The translations under genes and the position numbers were made by a program. DNA of 64,000 nucleotides from Erpobdella octoculata (lineage: Eukaryota > Annelida > Clitellata > Hirudinida > Erpobdellidae): the NCBI GenBank assembly GCA_963978895.1, contig OZ022245.1, positions 21,756,968-21,820,967 of the forward strand, given 5' to 3'. This document shows, piece after piece, positions 44,916-55,206 of the stretch (the stretch's first letter is position 1; each line of letters begins with the position of its first letter). The notes under the pieces are model-generated. The model had not been told where the DNA came from. It ran no database searches and worked only from the letters and a program-made list of their open reading frames with translations.

Positions 44916-44997
44916 GGTAGCGTGGCCGAGTGGTCTAAGGCGCTGGTTTTAGGCACCAGCATCTTCGGGGGCGTGGGTTCGAGTCCCACCGTTGCCA
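44916..44997 (+). tRNA. tRNA-Leu (anticodon UAG), copy 2
   Basis: This 82-nt copy is identical to 37132-37213 except C to T in the 3' acceptor strand (CGTTGCC), which changes one G-C pair to G-U. It should still fold. This copy matches the Gmr1-like primer site with one mismatch. Confidence 0.9.
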
Positions 44998-45593
44998 AAT
45001 TTTGCTTGTAAACCCATATCAAATCGGCGTTTTATTCTACCAATCTAAATACAATATTGTTTGTATCTAAAATATAAATATATTTTGAATTGGTTTTTCA
45101 GAACAATTTTTAAATTAAAAAGTTAAATAGAGATCTTTTAAAAGTTTTTTTTTAATTGAATGGAAATCACTGCCATGAAGCCTATAGGGGAGACCGGGGC
45201 TGTATGTTACAATTTTTACATATTTTGCAATAAGGTTGTTATTTTTAAAACAATCATATCCATAATTTGTTTATGTATTAAACACTTTATCAGTAACATA
45301 TTGCAATATAAAAAACCGATTTTTTTTTATTTAACATATATTTAAAAAAAAAATATTTTCTGTAGGCATCCAACTGTAACAAACAACCCCTGTCATTGTT
45401 TATGCCCGTCTAGATTCTGTTGTCAGTTTTTGCCTCTTGATGCGTGTTCCATTTCTCTACAGAATTGGTTGAAAAAACTCACGCGGATTGGATAATTGGT
45501 TTGTTTATATTAAACAATAGAAATTAAGATTTAATAGACCGATAAGAAAGTGCTTCAATTCTTCAGTCTTTACAAAGAAAATCCTTTTTTTTT

Positions 45594-45939
45594 ACCAATG
45601 CTTTTATTAACTCGTCGTCTCTGTTTGTTTCTCTGTCTGTCTATTTGTTTCTCTGTCTGTCTGTTTGTTTCTCTGTCTGTTTCAAATCTTGCAATCAATT
45701 TTTGAGTCACTTCCTGATGATGATAGATTTTTTTCAAATTTTGCATACATGCTCAAAATAGAAGACAATGCAATATTCAATTATTAGTTTTACAATAAAT
45801 CAATTAATTTAGTTAATTTTAATTAATTTCAATATTTCGATATAATTAAAATATTTCGACTTTAATATAAAATAAAAGAGTAATATAAGAAAAAAATTGA
45901 TTGCAAAATTTGTGTTTTAATTACATATAAAAGCATTGG
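45594..45939 (+). mobile_element. ACCAATGCT MITE, copy in duplication X2
   Basis: It has the same ends as 37766-38065 but a longer CTGTCTGTTTGTTTCT tract (45622-45682). Confidence 0.7.
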
Positions 45940-46115
45940 GTTTTAAAAATTCGTTTTTAATTTACTTGTTTACGACATAAAAAGTTCATAATATCATAAT
46001 CGGGTGACAAAAATAGCTTGTAGTTAAAACGATTCTATAAAGCCTCGGAAAAGCAGTTAGGGGCCATTCACATATTACGTACACATTAAACTCGAGATTT
46101 TAACCCATCCCCTCC

Positions 46116-46318
46116 CCCCTGTTGCATCTCGTACAAGACAAGTCTTGCTCGAAGGCGAGAAAGGGTACTTGCAGAGGCAGCCATTTATAGGCGCCTACCC
46201 TTTTAGCAATGCGAGTGAACTCCTTGCTTAAGGGAGTTACGCTGGTGACGCCGGCGAGGTTCGAACTGCCGACCTAACGATCGACAGGCAAACGCTCTAC
46301 CGCTCTGCCACCAGTGCT
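46116..46318 (-). mobile_element. tRNA-derived SINE
   Basis: On the minus strand it starts CACTGGTGGCAGAGCGGTAG (A box TGGCAGAGCGGTAG). A B box GCAGTTCGAACCTC comes about 50 nt later, then a non-tRNA body (GTCACCAGCGTAACTCCCTT ... GCGCCTATAAATGG). This is a head-plus-body SINE structure. The tRNA of origin is not obvious. Confidence 0.65.
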
Positions 46319-46319
46319 C

Positions 46320-46595
46320 TTAGGATACAACCTTTTCTCTAAATCCTATCCAGATCTTTTCATAATTTACAAATTCCTTCTCACCATCTTTGTCAGTCAA
46401 GTTGCATGTGAAAGATCTTTTTCCAAATTAAAACTCATCAAATCAAAAACAAGGTCTTCCCTTACTGAGTCTAAATTAGAAGCATTCATTTTCATGTATT
46501 TTGAGAAAGACCTTCTTAATTCCATCCATATTGACGTTGTGCTTGATCAGCTGGCAGCTAAAAGTAAAGAGCTACATCACCTTCTTGCATTATAA
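46320..46595 (+). pseudogene. hAT-family C-terminal domain fragment
   Basis: The frame reads LFSKSYPDLFIIYKFLLTIF, then VSQVACERSFSKLKLIKSKT and LEAFIFMYFEKDL. The S-x-x-x-C-E-R-S-F-S-K-L-K core is the hAT C-terminal dimerisation domain in its ZMYM1-like form. Only the last ~90 residues survive, and there is no start or catalytic part. It is a transposase relic, or conceivably a last exon. Confidence 0.75.
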
Positions 46596-47217
46596 ATCAA
46601 CGACATTTTACATTACATTTGTGTGTATATTTTCTATATAAGAAGAAAATAAATAGTTTGAAACTATACTTCATATACTTCATATAATATTAGTCACATA
46701 ATATAAGGACTGCTTTAGCTTTTTCTCGGGCTGTAAAAGTTTGCCAGCCCGCCACTGTTTGATGTGCCCAACTAGCACACAAATTTGAAAAATTTATCAT
46801 AGCATTCCAATGCAGCCAGGGAGATACAGCAAGTTTATCATCTTAAATAGCATTATTACTATTACGCTGATGGACGCTATTTCGATACGCCAAATTCAAA
46901 TATTCAGCCGCGCTTTTTTAGACACGCCATCGTTGATAGTTATTATTGAGCTTTTGAATGTTTGAAAAAGGCGCGATACAAGTTCGTTTCTTTAATTGAT
47001 TGATCTTAAATGCTACTCGATATTATTTATTAGTCAATCAATTCAACTGAATTAAAACAACAATATGTAATATTAGAAAAAATAATATTTATCATTTTTT
47101 GCGTACATACGCATTTGTTGGAGCCCCCTCCCTTCCCATACGCACTTATACGCAAAACATTCACTTCGTACACACCCCTCCCCCTCGGTGCGTACGTAAT
47201 ATATGGATGACCCCTTA

Positions 47218-47825
47218 GTGTGCTACAAATTACTTTATGCTAAATAAAGAATAGTTTAGACTTTAGGGTCCGTACACACTGACCGGTTTTTTATTCAGCT
47301 CCTGGTCGCCTAAGCTGTTGCATAAATTATAATAATTTATTTGGTGCCAGAGACCATGACATACTTTGTCGGTTTTTTAACAACTCGTTTAAATAGACTT
47401 TCTTGGCTCAGTTAACATCTTACGAGTACTTTTATGTAACTTTTATTTTGGACCAAGTATTTCTCCTCCAATAAATTTTTGAAACACCCATTTAGGCCGA
47501 TCCGTAATTTCAAACATAGCGTTGCGTAGGCGCGTTTCATCTATGTCTATTGTCTATGGTAGTAATAAGCAATTCGATTTTTCAACCATTCTGGTTTTTA
47601 TTTACATAATTGGTTTTTTTTACTGTCATTGTTAGTTAGTCTTTCTTGCAACTAAAAATGCTCTGAAGTCGTCTAATATCACGGAGAAGAACATTCTTAA
47701 ATTAAAACCCATGAACGCCGCAGTTCTAAGGACATCGGCGATTGAATTAAAAGTGAATTTTTTGTTTGTTTCCATACACAGACAATCACGTGGCTATGGT
47801 GGTCAAACAAATTAATCAGAACCTT
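47218..47825. other. Unassigned DNA
   Basis: No frame, RNA or repeat is recognised. Confidence 0.35.
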
Positions 47826-47852
47826 TCCGTGGATCGAAACCACGCTCTGCTA
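47826..47852 (+). pseudogene. 27-nt 3' fragment of initiator tRNA-Met
   Basis: TCCGTGGATCGAAACCACGC plus TCTGCTA is exactly the T-arm and 3' acceptor strand of the initiator tRNA (positions 46-72). Unrelated DNA lies on both sides. Confidence 0.85.
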
Positions 47853-47939
47853 AACGTTCGATTTCACTAGAAGTTTTAGTTTTGCATTTAAGAAATGTTT
47901 GCCGTTGTGTTCTTTCAATACATTTTTTTAGGGGAAATG

Positions 47940-48115
47940 CCAAAAGCCCGAATTTTGACATTTGCCCGAATCGGTCTAGCCAGTCGGGCAAATAGCGTAC
48001 GAAATCGGGCAAATGCCGTAAGATGTCGGGCAAATGCCGTAAGAAGTCGGGCAAACGGCGTACGAAGTCGGGCATATGGCGTACGAAGTCGGGCAAATGA
48101 CCTTCAAAGGTCAAG
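47940..48115 (-). repeat. 21-bp minisatellite, inverse orientation
   Basis: Units of CGGGCAAATGCCGTACGAAGT lie on the plus strand, the reverse of the arrays at 40735-40925 and 53650-53850. The open frames on both strands reflect the 21-bp period. Confidence 0.85.
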
Positions 48116-48241
48116 CTAAAAAAGTTAGCCGAACAAAACCGCCGTGGTCATACACAACGTCTAGAAGCCGGCGACATTAACGTTGAAGTACCTTTTTTTT
48201 TTTTATTATAGTTTATAGTCTTTTACACCATGTGTTTTAAG

Positions 48242-51200
48242 CAGTGATATTTCAGTTACAACTTTTCAGTTACAGTTACAGTTAAAGTTACAACATTTTT
48301 CAGTTTCAGTTAAAGTTATTTTTCCACAAACATTTTTCAGTTACTATTACACTTATTTATTTTTAAGTTAAAGTTACAGTTAACTGTAGATTTTATACAC
48401 AGCCAAAAAAAAATCTAGATTTTTTTATTTATTTACAAAATGGTAAAACTTCGAGTTCATTTTCAAAAAAACACGAGTTTCTAGATTTTTGGAGAGCCTG
48501 TTTCTTTTTCCTGCAGTCATATCACTGCAAACCGAGAAGATGCGCTCCACATATGCTTCTGAAGCAGGTGCAGAGATAAGGTCTTTAGCGAAGGCCGCTA
48601 TTAGAGGATACACTGCCTCTGAGGCTGTCCAGAAACTTAATCCAGTTTCATTAGCAGCTAATCTTTTTGAAGCACCAAGATAGGCATTAAGTTCTTCTTC
48701 AACAGAACTTCCGTGCCTAGATTGCTTGCTCGGAGAACTGGAAGCTTGCATTTCTTGGGCAAGCCTCTTAAATCTTTTTAACGGAGGTTGGTACAATTCA
48801 TCAGAAGATGAAGATGCAACACTTGCTGGCATAAATGTAGAATTTAACACCTGTTAAATAAATGAATAAACTATAAGACAAATCCCAAGGCCATCTAGAA
48901 TTTTTACTTTAATCTACATTTTAATCATAAACCATACTTTACCTTTTCTTTGATATATGTTTTTGCAGCATCAACAAGCTTCAACATATCATCACGCATA
49001 AGGCATGCTGAAACACTTGGATCCAGTAAGCAAGCAGCTGCAGGTAAGGCATCAAATTCTGGCGATGAAGCGTCTAAAAATTTAGCAAACCTTTTTCGCA
49101 GAGACTGAAGCAACATCTGAGCCTGCAATTTTGGTAATGTTGTATCTTGGAGGTGAAGAGTTAACTCAGCTACAGCAGGAATGAGTGATGACAGAGAAAG
49201 TGTGTCAGTTTGCAGATTATCTGTCATCTCTGCAAAAGGCTGTAAGAGTTTATGTAAATCTGCAACAGATTCCCATTCTGTGTTAGTTAGAGAATCGTGT
49301 CTCAATTCTTTTAAGATTTGCTCTAAGGGAGCCCGAATCGTCAACAATCTATCAACAACAAACAGTATTGAGTTCCACCTTGTTATACAATTCTTTACAA
49401 CAACTTTTCCACACAAATTTATTAATTTTTCTTGTGCCACTGATGAGATTTTGATAAATTTCACCAATCCTTTTACTTTACATAACAAGGTTCGATAAGT
49501 GTTATTCTTTTCAAGTTCCTTGACAACCAGTTGTAAAGTGTGTGCAACACACGGTAGTCTATGCAGTTGAACAATTTCTTCTAGGGATGAGTCTTCCATA
49601 ACACTGTCTTCTGTCACTGAATCAAGTGCTTCATCATCTGAATAATCACTATCTGGCTCATTGAAATTTTCCTTTTCTATGTTAGCTACTTTTACAGCTT
49701 TGATCATGTTTGATCCATTATCTGTAACAACAAACAAGACTTTTGACCTGCTGATGTTCCAAGCTGTTAGAGTAGTAAGAAGTTTATCAGCCAACATATC
49801 CCCTGTATGTGGATGAGCAATCTGATGTAAATTCAAAACAACATGCACTGGTTGATTTTGGGATGGACTGTAAAATGAAGCTGACACAGCCAGATATGAT
49901 GCTGTCAGGCTTTTTTTTAGACCAGCAGTCCATGCTTATGACAATATATCGGGCAAGATTAAGATCTTCCTGGATACTAAAACTCATGCCACGGTGTGCT
50001 GCATTTAGGAGTTTTATCATTCCAGATGAACCTGCACAAGAATTTTTATCTAATTTATAAAAATTAATTTAAATTAAAAAATACATTTAAACACACACTT
50101 GGCAATGAATATTTCGGATCAGTAACTGTATGGTATTCTTGAACATCCGTGTTATTTAAAAATGTAGTTGGCAGACCAGTGCTTATAAATATTTTTGTCC
50201 AAAGTTCATCTCGCAGTTTGGTCTGGGGTGCATCTTTATCCCATTTTTGCTTTTTTTTGTTCTCTCCTTGGATAAAACTTGGCAAGCTTGGTTGCGAACT
50301 GGGCGGCACTAAGAACTGTAAAAAGGTATTGATAAAAAAGTCATTCTATACATTTGTCAGATTATTTATTTGAATCTTCGACTTAACGGATTTTGAATCG
50401 GAAATCTGATTTCACGGAATAGTGCAAAATTCTGATTAATCGAAGTCAGAAATATTTAGATAACCGATTTTGATATCCAATATTAAGTATTACTATGTAT
50501 ATACTAGCTATATATATATATATATATATAAATCTCGTGTCGTAGTGTTTGTGATTGAACTCCTCACTGAAAAAAAAACTAAATAACCTACCCCCTATCC
50601 TCAGACCTACCAAATGTACACAAATTTCATAAAAATCGGTTCAGCCGTTTCGGAGGAGTTTAATTAAAAAAATATTTAAAACATTTACCTGCAGTGTAGG
50701 TTGAATGAGTTGAGCGGGATGGGCATTGTCCTTTTCTTTTAATATCAGAGAATTTGCTATTTCGTTGTGCTTGCTTTTTAAGTGATTCATCAAGTTCGTT
50801 GCATTTTTTCCTTTTAAAAAGCTACCGCAGTTTTCGATCTTGCACTTTGACTTGTCAACTGATAGCTCATAATCGAAATATTTCCATACACTACTTTCTT
50901 GTTTTCTGCCACTATTGTTCTTGAACATTTTCTACAGAACGATCGCAACAGCACTATCAACTATCAAAAATAACAAAAGGCCGCGAATAACTAAACAGCA
51001 CCATATATACTATTTGTTAGGTAACACCAAAGAACTCGATTTTTATCTTTAGATAAAAAAAATAAATCTAATAATTAATTTATTTAGAAAAAAATTACCT
51101 TAAAAATATTTTTCAGTTAATAATTATTTTTGTATTATTTAACTGAATTTATTATTCAGTTACTATTACAGTTAGAGTTATTTGCCGTATTTCAGTTACT

Positions 51201-51282
51201 ATTACTATTACACTTAACTGACCGTTATTTTTCTATTATTTTCCGATTTCAGTTAGTGTTACAGTTAACTTGAATATCACTG
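48242..51282 (-). mobile_element. Full-length 3041-bp hAT transposon with 8-bp TSD
   Basis: The ends are CAGTGATATTTCAGTTACAA at the left and the inverse of AACTTGAATATCACTG at the right. GTTTTAAG is duplicated at 48234-48241 and 51283-51290. The insertion lies inside a copy of the ~187-bp dispersed repeat (CACCATGTGTTTTAAG). About 150 bp at each end is built of CAGTTAC/AGTTACAGTTA words, probable transposase binding sites. The transposase gene occupies the centre on the minus strand. Confidence 0.95.
48425..50928 (-). CDS. hAT transposase, four exons, one frameshift
   Basis: The exons are 50928-50689, 50315-50099, 50031-48943 and 48850-48425, with GT-AG introns of 373, 67 and 92 bp. The junction phases agree (0, 1, 0). 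The protein would be about 657 residues, normal for hAT. Exon 1 carries a BED finger (WKYFDYE, CKIENC, HLKSKH). Exon 3 has the hAT catalytic core, with ISMDCWSKK, VVTDNGSNMIKA, LPCVAHTLQLVVKE and TRWNSILFVVDRLL. Exon 4 is the dimerisation domain (SAPASEAYVERIFSVCSD). An extra base in an A8 run (plus-strand T8, 49911-49918) shifts the frame just after DCWSKK; the downstream frame is then fully open. Intron 1 contains a dispersed repeat with ATCGGTTCAGCCGTTTCGGA. Confidence 0.9.
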
Positions 51283-51289
51283 GTTTTAA

Positions 51290-51533
51290 GACGCAAAGTA
51301 ACATTTTTTTTTTTTTATAATAGTTTATAGTCCTTTACACCAGGTGTTTTAAGACTGAAATGGCTGTATGTAGGAAGCACCTAAGTACTTCTTGTCGTGG
51401 ATCATAATTTGTTCTTTTTAACTTCTCCCTCCTCCTTTCTCCAGGCATGGGACTGGCTTGCAAATGCAAGGCGGAGTTAACGCAAAGTAACATTTTTTTT
51501 TTTTTTTTTTTTATGATAGTTTATAGTCCTCTA
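51290..51533 (-). repeat. Solo copies of the ~187-bp dispersed repeat
   Basis: 51306-51480 is one nearly complete unit in opposite orientation to the tandem arrays; its left part (48189-48240) was separated by the hAT insertion and by ACGCAAAGTAAC duplication. 51490-51533 is the start of another. Confidence 0.7.
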
Positions 51534-52009
51534 CAACGCAAAGTAACAATGCATCAGTCCACTATAAGCAGAGCTGGCGAACCACACAATGGTGTCTCAG
51601 ATTTGACACTCTAATTAAAATGGCATTTGGTTTGTCTCTAGAGTAACCAAAAATAAACATTGAATAAAGTTTTCAATATTTATTGGTAAAAAATTACAAA
51701 AAACCCTTTAAGTCAAAACAATAATATCAGTGTGTAGAGTATGGACATCAATCTCATTTAGTTCATAGGCATCCATAGCTCCCACGCCTTTTCGTCTGTT
51801 TTTTTCGCTAGACTTTAGCGACTAAAGTAACAAAATATATACATTGAATCAGTTTTTTAATATTTATTGCTAATAATTTTTTAGGTTAAATCATTAACAA
51901 TTTCAGTGTGTAGAGTATCGACATTAATCTGGTTGAGTTCATAGGCTATCCATAAATTCCACACCTTTTCGTCTTTTTTAAAAAAAATTGTTTTTTGTTG
52001 CCTCAGCAG

Positions 52010-52234
52010 CTAACCAGTTTTTAGGCAATCGGCTTCTATTGGGATATATTGAGCCTTCTGGTGAAGAGGACTAACAATTTCGTAAAAGAATTTTGTCACG
52101 TCGGAGTGGCTGTTCAGAGAACTGTGCCAGGCTTCTACGTCATTGTTAGTTTTAATTTCACGTTTAAAAACGCTCCTTTCTTGCAGTTTATATTTTCCTT
52201 TCATCCAAGTAATTTTTATGTAGTTTGCCAGCTC
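52010..52234 (-). pseudogene. MULE/FLYWCH-type transposase exon, copy 2
   Basis: It has the same frame as 39570-39794, reading ELANYIKITW, then KTNNDVEAWHSSLNSHSD and SPLHQKAQYIP. That its frame is also open suggests either recent duplication or some constraint. No further exons are found on this strand within the duplicated block. Confidence 0.5.
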
Positions 52235-52844
52235 CTAAAAATGTGGAAGAATTAATAAATACTAATAATATAATGTTTGATTAAAAAGATTCACCTTTAA
52301 AGATTCCAAGGAAATATTTGAATAAATTATATTCTTTGGATTTCATTTGAAGGTAAATATGGAAAAGCCATAAACTGCTTGAAGAAGTCATAAACAGCCA
52401 ATTTTTAAGTAACCTGGTGAAAAACTTCAAATGAAAATCAAGAAAAAATATTAATCGCCAAAAGCTCTGCCACTGTAGAAAAGAATCTAAAAAGTCTCGT
52501 AGGATCAAGAAGTAGATAATATACATTACAAATAATTTCTCAAAAAATTGATAAAACAGCTTTTATAAATAATTCATAAACTAATCAAATGAATAATTAT
52601 AATTACTCTAGCGACAGAAACCAAAATAAAATTTACATCGGATAATAAACTAAAACGATAATTCAACAACGAAGGAAAAAAATACTAAACAGTAACTTAG
52701 AAGCTGTTGTATATTTTTTTTTTATTCAACTTCATAAGAATTTTGATACGAAACTTTTGCCAGTTTCTAATAGGGCCAAAATTGAGACACCATTCATTGT
52801 GTGGTTCACAACCTCTGCTTATAATGAACTGATTTTTAGCTTGC

Positions 52845-53640
52845 AATTGCGAGCCAGTCCCAAGCCTGGAGAAAGGAGGAGGGAAAAGTAAAAAGGATTG
52901 AATTCTGATCCACGACAGGAAGTACTTAAGTGCTTCCCACATACAGCCATTAGAGTCTTAAAACACCTGGTGTAAAGGACTATAAACTGTTATGAAAAAA
53001 AAAGCTAGCATGTGAACTCCGCCTCGCTAATTGCGAGCCAGTCCCAAGCCTGCAGAAAGGAGGAGGGAAAAGTAAAAAAGATCAAATTCTGATCCACGAC
53101 AGGAAGTACTTAACTGCTTCCTACATACAGACATTAGAGTCTTAAAACACCTGATGTAAAGGACTATAAACTATTATAAAAAAAAAAAGCTTGCATGTGT
53201 GTTGAGTTTTAAAACACCTGGTGTAAAAGACTATAAACTATTATAATAAAAAAAAAGAAAAAAAAGCTTGCATGTGAACTCCGCCTTGCTAATTGCAAGC
53301 CAGTCCCAAGCCTGGAGAAAGGAGGAGGGAAAAGTAAAAAGGATCAAATTCTGATCCACGACAGGAAGTACTTAAGTGCTTCCCACATACAGCCATTAGA
53401 GTCTTAAAACACCTGGTGTAAAGGACTATAAACTATTATAAAAAAAAAAAATAGCTTGCATGTGTAGAACTCCGCCTTGCTAATTGCAAGCCAGTCCCAA
53501 GCCTGGAGAAAGAAGAAGGAAAAAGTAAAAAGGATCAAATTCTGATCCACGACAGGAAGTACTTAAGTGCTTCCCACATAGAGCCATTAGAGTCTTAAAA
53601 CACCTGGTGTAAAGGACTATAAACTATTATAAAAAAAAAA
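52845..53640 (-). repeat. Tandem ~187-bp repeat, copy in Y2
   Basis: This has the same four-unit arrangement and the same internal 70-bp partial duplication as 39925-40732, so the array expanded before the Y duplication. Confidence 0.85.
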
Positions 53641-53644
53641 GCTT

Positions 53645-53850
53645 GCATGTACTTCGGGCGTCAATTGCCAGACATCGTACGGCATTCACCCGACTTCATG
53701 CGGCATTTGCCCGACTTCGTACGGCATTTGCCTGAGTTCGTACGCTTTTTGCCCGACTTCGTACGCTATTTGCTCGACTTCGTACGCTATTTGCCCGACT
53801 TCGTACGCTATTTGCCCGACTGGCATGAGCGATTCGGGCAAATGTGTAGG
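53645..53850. repeat. 21-bp minisatellite, copy in Y2
   Basis: This is the duplicate of 40735-40925 with scattered substitutions. It is non-coding for the same reason. Confidence 0.85.
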
Positions 53851-54170
53851 AGCCATTTTTTTAATCTGGAAGACTCGCCATATTAGAAAGATCTATCAAC
53901 TTTCACTCACTAATGCTTTTCACGCTGCCAAACAAATTTTCCAGAAGCTTGCGGTTAAGATGAAACTACAGGGTCTGCATGTATGTATGTAATGTAAGTG
54001 TGTTCAAAATAAATTTAGAAGTAATCATCATGTAATAGTAATGAATAGAAAAACCTTTATAGTTGCATTGAAAAAGTTGACAAGAAATTTTTGTCCATTG
54101 GGAGATGCCTCCTGATTACCTTTTTTTTTAAAGATCAATGCATTCAACTTGGCCACCTCTTTTTCAATTT

Positions 54171-54663
54171 CATTCAATCTTTTTTCGATAAGTGATGTTT
54201 CCGTCCTTTCTCTTTCTATCTCTCCTAGTAAAAAAAACCAACCACAAAATAAAAGTTATGACAGGACAAGTGGTTTACTTCCACTCACTGCCTAGTAGCC
54301 CATGTCAACGGAAAACTTAGCAGGTAAAATCGTTCTCTCCGTGGGCATGTAAAAGAACGGCGCCTTTGAACAAAGCGGAAAAGGCGCTCAATAAATTATC
54401 AAACATTTACATTTACATTTACAAAATATAGAAATGTGAAAGTCTGGGAAATTATCACTATTATCTGTTTATGGGTTTAATAGATATTTGTGTAAAATTA
54501 AAGCATTTATTTGATAGACAAGCCATTCAAGTCATTGTTAAATCCTTTATATTAACTTCACCGTGTTTGCTTACTCGCTTGAGCTATACCTACGTTGGGA
54601 CCATTTACCAATAAAAAAATCAACTTCCCGTTATTCAATCGGGTTGAAATTTGGTGGGTTTAT
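54171..54663. other. Unassigned DNA before the TATG array
   Basis: No gene. It starts as unique continuation of duplication Y (54165 onward). Confidence 0.35.
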
Positions 54664-54675
54664 TATGTATGTATG

Positions 54676-54718
<43 letters not shown>

Positions 54719-55063
54719 GTATGTATGTATGTATGTATGTATGTATGTATGTATGTATGTATGTATGTATGTATGTATGTATGTATGTATGTATGTATGT
54801 ATGTATGTATGTATGTATGTATGTATGTATGTATGTATGTATGTATGTATGTATGTATGTATGTATGTATATATGTATGTATGTATGTATGTATCTATGT
54901 ATGTATGTATGTATGTATGTATGTATGTATGTATGTATGTATGTATGTATGTATGTATGTATGTATGTATGTATGTATGTATGTATGTATGTATGTATGT
55001 ATGTTTGTATGTATGTATGTATGTATGTATGTATGTATGTATGTATGTATGTATGTATGTATG

Positions 55064-55094
<31 letters not shown>

Positions 55095-55206
55095 GTATGT
55101 ATGTATGTATGTATGTATGTATGTATGTATGTATGTATGTATGTATGTATGTATTTATGTATGTATGTATGTATGTATGTACGTATGTACGTACGTATGT
55201 ATGTGT
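54664..55206 (+). repeat. TATG microsatellite, 3' flank of RLE element 1
   Basis: About 135 units with scattered variants run directly into GTGTGTGTGTTCACTCCTGA, the 3' end (minus orientation) of the element at 55207-59100. Confidence 0.95.

Larger units (their letters stand above)
41428..45972. repeat. Segmental duplication X, copy 2
   Basis: This is co-linear with 34682-38095. The extra 42400-43434 contains a tRNA-Tyr pseudogene and a LINE part that retains YADD. 41428-42400 has no recognisable gene. The segment TAGAGTACTGAACGGACTGC... near 42340-42490 resembles the GGCCCG-rich 3' part of family A Helitrons. Confidence 0.88.
46060..47214. mobile_element. TIR DNA transposon, TTA duplication (PIF/Harbinger-like?)
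   Basis: The left GGGGCCATTCACATATTACG and the inverse of the right end (GTACGTAATATATGGATGACCCC) form a 24-bp imperfect TIR. The 3-bp TTA at 46057-46059 and 47215-47217 is the duplication length of PIF/Harbinger elements. Inside are a SINE, a hAT C-terminal domain and a CAGTGGCGGGCTGGC-type inverse terminus at about 46743-46757. No Harbinger transposase is seen. Confidence 0.6.
51534..54170. repeat. Segmental duplication Y, copy 2
   Basis: This is co-linear with 39096-41250, plus about 480 bp (52365-52845) not present in copy 1. It carries the MULE/FLYWCH exon, tandem ~187-bp units (52845-53640) and the 21-bp minisatellite (53645-53850). Confidence 0.88.
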
